Positions 38,494-45,219 of a stretch of DNA of 47,105 nt are shown here, in pieces; within the stretch, counting starts at the first letter, position 1, and each line of letters begins with the position of its first letter. The stretch is from a virus. The position numbers and the translations under genes are program-made. The stretch lies in the IMG/VR virus record IMGVR_UViG_3300025314_000035, positions 1 through 47,105 of that record. One strand, written 5' to 3'. The notes beneath the pieces were generated by a model. The model saw only the letters and a list, made by a program, of their open reading frames with translations, was not told where the DNA came from and ran no database searches.

Positions 38494-40963
38494 AATCTAT
38501 GTTCCCGGAAAAGGCAATGGATCTGCTAAAATTGCCATTATAGGAGAAGCCCCTGCAAATATGGAAACTGAGCAATTAACTCCATTTGTTGGTGCTTCTG
38601 GTCAACTTCTTAATGCAATGCTCAAAGAAATAGGCATATCGCGCGAAGAATGCTGGTTAACTAATGTTTGTAAATATCAAATTCCTCCGAATTTGGGTAA
38701 GCAGAAAATTCCTTTTCGTGTTAGAGCTGAATCAATTGGGATAAATGTAGATGAAGAAGTTTCAAATCTTAGAAAAGAACTTCTTACAATTAGACCAAAC
38801 ATATTAATCCTTCTCGGAGGATCTGCTTTATATGAATGTGCTGGTAAATCACCTATTCAGAAATGGCGCGGATCAATTATAAGTGCATTTGGAATTAAAG
38901 CAATTTCAACATATCATCCTTCACACATACTACATCAAGAAGGAGATGTAAAAGGTTATTGGAATAAGTCAATAATGAAATTTGACTTAAAGCGCGCGGT
39001 TAAACAATCTTATTTTCCAGAAATTCAACTGCCTTATCGTAATCTCAATATTTGTACTTCACCAAGTCAATTTTATGATTTCATCCATAGAAATCGCTTT
39101 AACAGTAATCCTGCTATAGATATTGAAGCCTTTAAATGTATTCCTATTTGTATTGGTATTAGTTTTATTCCAGGTGAAGGCATAACTATTCCTTTATGGA
39201 ATCATCATAATATATCATCTCTTAGTAATCAAGATTTAGCTATTCTTTGGAGCATGTTATCAGAATTTCTCGCGAAACATAGAGTAATAGGACAGAATTT
39301 TAACTATGATAGAGATAAGATTAAGAGATTAGGATTTATTGTCAAATCGCTTTATTCAGATACTATGCTTAAGGCTTTTTCTATTAATCCAGAATTTCCT
39401 AAAAATCTCGCATTTAATACGAGTATATACACAGAAGAACCTTATTACAAAGACGAAGGAATGTATGAAGGTAAAGTATCCGACTTATTAATTGGATGTG
39501 CTAGAGATGCTTGTATTACGCAAGAAATTAATACTGCTATGGACCCTGATTTAGATGAATTAGGAGTTAGGCCGTATTATGAGAAATTTCTTCTTCCCTT
39601 GTACAATTTATATGGCAAAATCGAGAATATAGGCTTTAAGGTTGATGAATCTTTAAGAAAAGAAACAATTATTAAATACATAGAATGGGACGAGCAAATT
39701 CGCTATAAACTTTATAAAATTGTCGGATGCGAAGTAAATGCTTCATCTCCAAAACAGATTACAAATTTACTTTATGAAAATTGGAAACTTCCTTTTCGTG
39801 GTGGAACTGGAGAAGAAGTATTAACTCAACTATTAAATCAAAATGTTAAAAGTGATCTTCATAGAAAAGGAATTGAATTAATCTTAGAAGATAGGCAAGT
39901 TAAAAAAACTTTATCTTCCTATTTATATGCGCCTACTGATTTTGATGGTAGAATGAAAACTTCTTATTTCATTTGCTTAGAAACTGGTAGATCAGCAACA
40001 CAGCAACAAGATCCTCCATTAAGACCACAAGTAGAAGTTAGAGATGAATATGGGCATAGAAAAAAGCAATCTATTGGAATGGCATTTCAGACTATTACTA
40101 AACATGGTGAAATAGGACCAGAGGTAAGAAGAATATTTGTACCCGATGAAGGTGAAATATTCTTACAGGCTGATAGTTCACAAGCTGAAGCGCGAGTAAT
40201 TTTTCTTTTAGCAGAAGATTATGAAGCACTAGAAGATATTGATAAAAGAGATTATCATGCTTATACTGCATCGTGGTTTCTCGGCGGGTCGGAGGAACAA
40301 CACAGTAAAAAAGCTCATGGTGGTAAAGAATCTCCTGAAAGATTTCTTGGTAAAACTTTAAGGCATGCTGGTCATTTAGGTGCATCTAAACGACGCGCTG
40401 CATTAGAAGTAAATACTCAAGCGCGAAAGTATAAGATTCCTATTGTCATTACTGAAGCAATAGCAGATAAAGCATTAAAAGTATTTCATGCAAAGCAGCC
40501 TAAAATTAAGCAGATATTCCAAGAAGGCATACGAAAGTGCATAGAAAAAGATAGAAAATTAATAGCACCATCTCCTTATGGAATTGATTGTGGAGCACCA
40601 AGGATATTTTATGAGCGATACGGAGAAGATTTATTCAGACAAGGATTTAGTTACATTCCACAACGAACTGTTAGTGAAAATACTAAAGGAGTTGCGCTTA
40701 GAATCAGCGGTAGTATGGAGTATGGCATTACAGGCAGAGCAAGCTGGATCAAAATTATCGTTGAATCTCACGACGCCTTACTTGTCTCAGTTCCAATTAA
40801 TAGAAGGTTTGAAGCAGCTAATATTCTTAGAGAAGAATTTGAAAGACCTATTAACTTTTCTAAATGCAGTTTGCCAAGAGGACAATTAATTATTCCTTGT
40901 GAAATTGAATCTGGCTATAACTATAAAGATTTGTCAAAGTTTAAATGGCTTGTGGAGGAATAA
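38486..40963 (+). CDS. UDG-like/3'-5' exonuclease/family A DNA polymerase fusion, 825 aa
   Basis: Residues about 15-165 match family 4-type uracil-DNA glycosylase: IAIIGEAPANMETEQLTPFVGASG, then LILLGGSAL and the HPS strand STYHPSHIL; the usual N-terminal Fe-S cysteines are absent. The exonuclease follows, with DIE at 212-214, the IGQNFNYDRD motif and CARDACIT. The polymerase shows motif A DSSQAEAR at 563, motif B R619-K623 and motif C HD at 762-763. At the position of E. coli Phe762 there is His (627). SPO1 polymerase also carries an N-terminal UDG-like part. It is the replicative polymerase. Confidence 0.88.
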   Translation: MNKIYVPGKGNGSAKIAIIGEAPANMETEQLTPFVGASGQLLNAMLKEIGISREECWLTNVCKYQIPPNLGKQKIPFRVRAESIGINVDEEVSNLRKELLTIRPNILILLGGSALYECAGKSPIQKWRGSIISAFGIKAISTYHPSHILHQEGDVKGYWNKSIMKFDLKRAVKQSYFPEIQLPYRNLNICTSPSQFYDFIHRNRFNSNPAIDIEAFKCIPICIGISFIPGEGITIPLWNHHNISSLSNQDLAILWSMLSEFLAKHRVIGQNFNYDRDKIKRLGFIVKSLYSDTMLKAFSINPEFPKNLAFNTSIYTEEPYYKDEGMYEGKVSDLLIGCARDACITQEINTAMDPDLDELGVRPYYEKFLLPLYNLYGKIENIGFKVDESLRKETIIKYIEWDEQIRYKLYKIVGCEVNASSPKQITNLLYENWKLPFRGGTGEEVLTQLLNQNVKSDLHRKGIELILEDRQVKKTLSSYLYAPTDFDGRMKTSYFICLETGRSATQQQDPPLRPQVEVRDEYGHRKKQSIGMAFQTITKHGEIGPEVRRIFVPDEGEIFLQADSSQAEARVIFLLAEDYEALEDIDKRDYHAYTASWFLGGSEEQHSKKAHGGKESPERFLGKTLRHAGHLGASKRRAALEVNTQARKYKIPIVITEAIADKALKVFHAKQPKIKQIFQEGIRKCIEKDRKLIAPSPYGIDCGAPRIFYERYGEDLFRQGFSYIPQRTVSENTKGVALRISGSMEYGITGRASWIKIIVESHDALLVSVPINRRFEAANILREEFERPINFSKCSLPRGQLIIPCEIESGYNYKDLSKFKWLVEE

Positions 40964-41145
40964 TGAGTTTAATTCCAGGAACTAATTTTAAAGCATATAG
41001 ATTACATAATGGGTCGATTGGAACTGAATACCAAGCAATACTAGAAAGTATTGAATCATTAGAAGTACGAAAAAAGGATTTAGAATTTCGTATATATGAT
41101 CTAAGAAAACAACTTCCTAACAGTGAAGGGAATCCAGAAAAATGA
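40963..41145 (+). CDS. Hypothetical coiled-coil protein, 60 aa
   Basis: Start at ATG 40963 (MSLIPGTNFKAYRLHNGS) with GGAGGA just upstream; it overlaps the polymerase TAA. The second half is one long helix (ILESIESLEVRKKDLEFRIYDLRKQL). A polymerase partner is possible from the coupling. Confidence 0.6.
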   Translation: MSLIPGTNFKAYRLHNGSIGTEYQAILESIESLEVRKKDLEFRIYDLRKQLPNSEGNPEK

Positions 41146-41324
41146 CCCAAGAACCAGAAACAATTCAATCCTGGATAGATTACATTAATGAACATGGAAT
41201 TAATCTAACCAAATGGGAAGAAGATTTCATGGAATCTATTACAGATCAATTTGCAGTAAGAAATTCTTTATCTGATAAACAAGAAGAAATCTTAGAAAGA
41301 ATCTATACGGATAAAACTCCATGA
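41142..41324 (+). CDS. Hypothetical protein, 60 aa
   Basis: Overlaps the previous gene (ATGA). WIDYINEHGINLTKWEEDFMESITDQFAVRNSLSDKQEEILERIY: a compact helical protein. The sequence WEEDFMESI...LSDKQEEILERIY is common in small replication-region phage proteins. Function unknown. Confidence 0.6.
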   Translation: MTQEPETIQSWIDYINEHGINLTKWEEDFMESITDQFAVRNSLSDKQEEILERIYTDKTP

Positions 41325-41491
41325 TAATCAGATTCAAAGAAATCGTAAACGATAAAGAACTCGATTTAGAATTTGTGTCAAAAAGTATTGAAACACATAG
41401 TTACTTAGGAGATAACCCAGAATTAGTTAGATTAATAATTGATTCTGCGCGTTTGGCAATTCAATCTTATAATCATGCATTGAAAAAATAA
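41321..41491 (+). CDS. Hypothetical protein, 56 aa
   Basis: ATGA overlap with the preceding gene and TAATG overlap with the next. MIIRFKEIVNDKELDLEFVSKSIETHSYLG and a helical end. Not recognised. Confidence 0.55.
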   Translation: MIIRFKEIVNDKELDLEFVSKSIETHSYLGDNPELVRLIIDSARLAIQSYNHALKK

Positions 41492-42708
41492 TGACATGGC
41501 TCGATGATTTAGTTAATGAGCATAAAGCATTTGAAGCTCCTCTTAATTTTTGGCGCTGGGCTGCATTATCAGCAGTAAGTGCAGTAGTTAAGGATAATTT
41601 ATGGATCTCTAGAATTCAGTTCTTGCAATACCCAAATATATTCGTCCTTCTTTATGCAGATTCAGGCTTAAAGAAAGGCGGACCTATATTTATGGCTAAG
41701 CAATTAGTAACTAAAGTAAATAATACTAAAATTGTTTCGGGTAGAAGTAGCATACAAGGAATTCTCAAGAAACTCGGAACTGCTGAATCCAGACCCGGCG
41801 GAGTAGTTATTAATAAAGCAACTGGATTTATCTGCGCGAGTGAATTATCATCAGCATTAGTTAAAGATGAAGCAGCACTAGATATATTAACAGATTTATT
41901 TGATAGGTCATGGAATCCGGGTAATTATGAATCATTACTTAAACAAGAATCATTTAATCTAAAAGATCCAACAATTACTATGTTAGGTGGTATTAATGAA
42001 GCTCATGCAGAAGCATTATTTGCTACAAAAGATTTACATGGTGGATTTATTGGTAGAAGTTTTATTATACATGAATCAAAAAGAAATGCTATTAATTCTC
42101 TAGTAAGTGAAACAGATTTAGAAATTGATACGCAAATAGATTATACAAAATACTCTGATTACCTACAAACTATTGCATTATTAAGGGGACCATTTAAGCC
42201 ACTTACTAAACAAACTATATCAGGTAGATTCTTTGATGATTGGTATAATGATTTAGTTAAGAATATTGAAAAGAAAGAAATTAAAGATCCTACAGGTACC
42301 TTAAATCGCGCGTCAGAATCAGTTATTAAAATTTCTATGTTGTTATCATTAATTCGTGAACCAAACTTAGAAATAGGAATAAAGGATTTAGAAATAGCAA
42401 TTAAGATGTATGAATCTTTAGTCGGTAATATGCGAAAGACTACTTCTGCTCAAGGTGAAGCACGTTGGATGAGACAAAAAGCAGAAATAATGAATGAACT
42501 CCGAACGCGAGATAATCATATGATAAGTAGAATACAATTAAATAAGAATTTTTGGACCTCAGCTAATAGTCAAGATTGGGATTTAATTATGGAATCTTTA
42601 AGAGATGGTGGATGGGTTACATTTGAAATGGTTGGGCCTAATTTGATGTATGTTATGCCTGAGGAAAGAGCAATTGAATTGAATGAGAGAATGAAAGGGA
42701 AGAATTAA
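41491..42708 (+). CDS. DUF3987-like replication protein, 405 aa
   Basis: Opens WLDDLVNEHKAFEAPLNFWRWAALSAVSAVVKDNLWI, then YPNIFVLLYADSGLKKGG where DUF3987/primase-helicase-like proteins have the P-loop. Here the loop lacks the normal GK[ST]. Next comes GRSSIQGILKKLG and the acidic FICASELSS. The C-terminal 70 residues look like a winged helix (NHMISRIQLNKNFWTSANSQDWDLIMESLRDGGWV). It is likely a helicase-loader or helicase-type replication protein; no other replicative helicase is evident. Confidence 0.55.
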   Translation: MTWLDDLVNEHKAFEAPLNFWRWAALSAVSAVVKDNLWISRIQFLQYPNIFVLLYADSGLKKGGPIFMAKQLVTKVNNTKIVSGRSSIQGILKKLGTAESRPGGVVINKATGFICASELSSALVKDEAALDILTDLFDRSWNPGNYESLLKQESFNLKDPTITMLGGINEAHAEALFATKDLHGGFIGRSFIIHESKRNAINSLVSETDLEIDTQIDYTKYSDYLQTIALLRGPFKPLTKQTISGRFFDDWYNDLVKNIEKKEIKDPTGTLNRASESVIKISMLLSLIREPNLEIGIKDLEIAIKMYESLVGNMRKTTSAQGEARWMRQKAEIMNELRTRDNHMISRIQLNKNFWTSANSQDWDLIMESLRDGGWVTFEMVGPNLMYVMPEERAIELNERMKGKN

Positions 42709-42710
42709 TC

Positions 42711-42860
42711 ATGGAAATCAATCTTGTAATTGACATGCTACTAAAAATAAAAGAACAACATGGAAACATTCAAGTTTATTTTGATTGCCCAGAATGTAAT
42801 AAATCATTTGTACCAAATAGAATTGTTCCTATAGCTAAAATGTCTGAAATTAAAACTTAG
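42711..42860 (+). CDS. Small zinc-knuckle protein, 49 aa
   Basis: A helix (MEINLVIDMLLKIKEQHG), then YFDCPECNKSFVPNRIVP with one CxxC. Only two cysteines, so it may dimerise around zinc or bind weakly. Ends 8 bases before the tRNA gene. Confidence 0.55.
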   Translation: MEINLVIDMLLKIKEQHGNIQVYFDCPECNKSFVPNRIVPIAKMSEIKT

Positions 42861-42868
42861 AAATTAAT

Positions 42869-42954
42869 CCGGGGATGATGGAATAGCAGACATTACAGAC
42901 TTAAAATCTGTTGGTAGAAATACCGTGTGGGTGCGAATCCCACTCCCCGGACCA
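42869..42954 (+). tRNA. tRNA-Leu (anticodon TAA)
   Basis: Acceptor stem CCGGGGA/TCCCCGG is perfect and CCA is encoded. The anticodon arm ACAGA-CTTAAAA-TCTGT gives TAA. A long variable arm (GGTAGAAATACC) marks the class II Leu type. The T arm is GTGGG-TGCGAAT-CCCAC; the loop has G where T55 is expected, and the D loop lacks the usual GG, so the tertiary contact must differ. It reads TTA, a leading codon in this AT-rich phage. Confidence 0.92.
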
Positions 42955-42963
42955 AATAATTTT

Positions 42964-43164
42964 ATGTATTACTATTGTTTAAAATGCAAAACTAGAGTTT
43001 CTGAAAAAGATATAATTATGGAACCTACCATGAATGGTGATTATAATTATAAGCATATGCTTTATTATTTACAAAGTGGAAAGAAAGATTATGTTTTGCA
43101 TCCAGCAAGGAAAGTTTTTGAAAAGGAAATAAAATGCCAATCGAACTCTCAGAATTTCCAGTAA
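42964..43164 (+). CDS. Hypothetical Cys-containing protein, 66 aa
   Basis: Start at ATG 42964 (MYYYCLKCKTRVSEKDIIMEPTMNGDYNYKHMLYYLQSGKK), just after the tRNA. Starts with CLKC, one zinc knuckle. A helical and basic end overlaps the next gene by 31 bases. Confidence 0.55.
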   Translation: MYYYCLKCKTRVSEKDIIMEPTMNGDYNYKHMLYYLQSGKKDYVLHPARKVFEKEIKCQSNSQNFQ

Positions 43165-43442
43165 AAGAAAAGAAACCAGATAGATATAATTCCCTATTTG
43201 ATGGTAAAATATGGAAGGTTCATCCATCTGAATATGATTATGATGTTGAGGATATAAAAGCATTTATAGCCTCAATTAAAAATTCAGCAGCTAAACAAAA
43301 GATTTATTTGAAAACTTTTATAACTGCTGATGATCACGTAATACTTTCTAAGCAACCTGATGGATATATTCCTAGAAAAATTACTAGAAAGAAAAAGGAA
43401 AATGAATTGGTAATTGAACACATTGGAAAGGAAGATCTATAA
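43134..43442 (+). CDS. Hypothetical protein, 102 aa
   Basis: AAGGA precedes the ATG. MPIELSEFPVKEKKPDRYNSLFDGKIWKVHPSEYDYDVEDIKAFIASIKNSAAKQKIYLKTFITADDHVILSKQPDG: alpha/beta with a basic C-tail. The stop overlaps the next ATG (TAATG). Not recognised. Confidence 0.6.
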   Translation: MPIELSEFPVKEKKPDRYNSLFDGKIWKVHPSEYDYDVEDIKAFIASIKNSAAKQKIYLKTFITADDHVILSKQPDGYIPRKITRKKKENELVIEHIGKEDL

Positions 43443-44962
43443 TGCCTAAGACTTTATCAGGAATTTTTGCTGATGTGTGCTATGCTCCATTTCCCACAAT
43501 TGTGATAATTGAAGATGACTACAAAACAGTCCATTATAAAAATCTTCTTACTGGAGATGTATTTCGCACTGTTTCTCTGCAATTTGATTCATTATTCTTG
43601 CGGACTGCCTCCAAAGTAACTGAGATTAGATGCGTAGCGCAGATAGCAATTAGTCAGCATGTAAATAAATTAGCAATTATTTATAATGATGGTCATATAG
43701 AAATTACTCAACACAATTGCTCAGGCCAAGAGGGATGTTATATTCAATGCTTAAATGATAAGTTTGAAATCTATTGCAAGATTGATAGTTGGAACTATAT
43801 CATAATTTTAGAAGATGGAACATTTACTGATCCAATTCCTATTCCATTTCCAGAAGGAACAGTTCAAGGAATAATTGATATTCTTCATGGTTGCCCCGGC
43901 TATGCAAATGGAACTATTTTTTGGGGTGAAGAAAGAACTAGAGAAGTAGGAGGATTGAAATTTGTATATCCAGTTTATAGAAATGGAGTTACTTTTGGTC
44001 AAGAGTATTCAAAGGTAGATAGATTAGTTGGTAATGATAATGTAACTACACAAAACTTCCTCGCGCTTGATAATAAATTGGGTAAGTATCCTCATTTAGC
44101 AACCGATAGTTATCAATATTTATCCTGCTGGGCAGAATTAAATAATGTTATTGGTTATGAATTCTATCCACCATTTCCTCCATATACACCTCCAATTGTA
44201 ATTGATGATCCTGTTCCTACTGAACCTGAATCAGAAAAAGTAGATATTCCATACTTTGCAAAAGCAAATCATAACTTTGACTTAATGATTCCAGATAGTC
44301 CATCTGATAAAAAGCGATTAACTTGGATAGGAGATTCTAATCCTACTGAATCCAATGTAGTGGGACTATTCTTTACTTACTCACAAGAATCAATACCAGA
44401 TGCAGTAGCTATTTGTAAAGCAATTAAGAAGCCATTATGCTTTTATGTTGATGGTAATGATTTTGGTTCAAATCATGAATCTATTTGTAAAGATATTGAA
44501 ACTGCTAATCAAATAGAAGTTTGGAGATCATGGAATTGCTATCCAAAGGATTCACAATACAATGAAAGTCCTCCTTATGATAGTTTATTAAGAATCCAAA
44601 ATGATAACCTTTCTCGAACTACTGGTAAGGTAGCACCTTGGTTTGCATTTTATAGGCAGATTTATCAGGTGGTTCCTGAGCCAAAATTCACATTAAAACT
44701 ATCTACTGTAGTTTCAGCTTTGGACCACTTATGGCAAATCTTTGCACAGAATAATAGATGTGTAGGAATCAATGGATTTACCTATGATCGCGCGAATGGA
44801 AAAGATGGAGTTATTGCTTGGAAGGAATTACAAGAATGCGAAAGATTAATGAGAGAAAATATTCCTCAAATTGTTATTGTTCCAATTCCTCCACCAGTAG
44901 TAATAACTAAGAAGAAATCATTTTGGGAAAAGTTGCTTGATTTGTTGAGAGGCAGGAAATAA
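43442..44962 (+). CDS. Two-domain protein with Pro-rich linker, 506 aa
   Basis: Residues 1 to about 230 are repeated beta strands. Then a Pro-rich linker (about 243-270, PPFPPYTPP) leads to a C-terminal alpha/beta domain (GDSNPTESNVVGLFFTYS, AICKAIKKPLCFYVDGNDFG, CVGINGFTYDRANG) with the rhythm of a TIM-barrel glycosidase. The end is basic-amphipathic (KSFWEKLLDLLRGRK). No catalytic pair was confirmed. It looks like an appendage or cell-surface enzyme although it is on the replication strand. Confidence 0.45.
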   Translation: MPKTLSGIFADVCYAPFPTIVIIEDDYKTVHYKNLLTGDVFRTVSLQFDSLFLRTASKVTEIRCVAQIAISQHVNKLAIIYNDGHIEITQHNCSGQEGCYIQCLNDKFEIYCKIDSWNYIIILEDGTFTDPIPIPFPEGTVQGIIDILHGCPGYANGTIFWGEERTREVGGLKFVYPVYRNGVTFGQEYSKVDRLVGNDNVTTQNFLALDNKLGKYPHLATDSYQYLSCWAELNNVIGYEFYPPFPPYTPPIVIDDPVPTEPESEKVDIPYFAKANHNFDLMIPDSPSDKKRLTWIGDSNPTESNVVGLFFTYSQESIPDAVAICKAIKKPLCFYVDGNDFGSNHESICKDIETANQIEVWRSWNCYPKDSQYNESPPYDSLLRIQNDNLSRTTGKVAPWFAFYRQIYQVVPEPKFTLKLSTVVSALDHLWQIFAQNNRCVGINGFTYDRANGKDGVIAWKELQECERLMRENIPQIVIVPIPPPVVITKKKSFWEKLLDLLRGRK

Positions 44963-45219
44963 TGTTACCAAAACAAGAAGCTCACTTACAATCTGTTAAA
45001 GATAGATTTACTAATCTAGTAGATTCCAAATATAGAAAAGGCCAACAAGAACACGGAGGAGATTTAATAGATAAAAATATTGAAGACATTATTGATTTCT
45101 CTATAGAAGAAGCTATTGATATGGTAGTATATTTATTTACCATAAAAGAACAGTTAGAAAAAGCTAAATTAAAGAATCATATTAGTAACTTAGCAACTAT
45201 TAGAGAGACTAAGATTTAA
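44962..45219 (+). CDS. MazG-like nucleotide pyrophosphohydrolase-type protein, 85 aa
   Basis: KYRKGQQEHGGDLIDKNIEDIIDFSIEEAIDMVVYLFTIKEQL carries the EHGG and EExxD features of the MazG-like all-alpha NTP pyrophosphatase group. Phage members clean or shift nucleotide pools, or lower host ppGpp. It is the last gene of the rightward arm; its stop overlaps the stop of the convergent late gene by 2 bases. Confidence 0.65.
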   Translation: MLPKQEAHLQSVKDRFTNLVDSKYRKGQQEHGGDLIDKNIEDIIDFSIEEAIDMVVYLFTIKEQLEKAKLKNHISNLATIRETKI

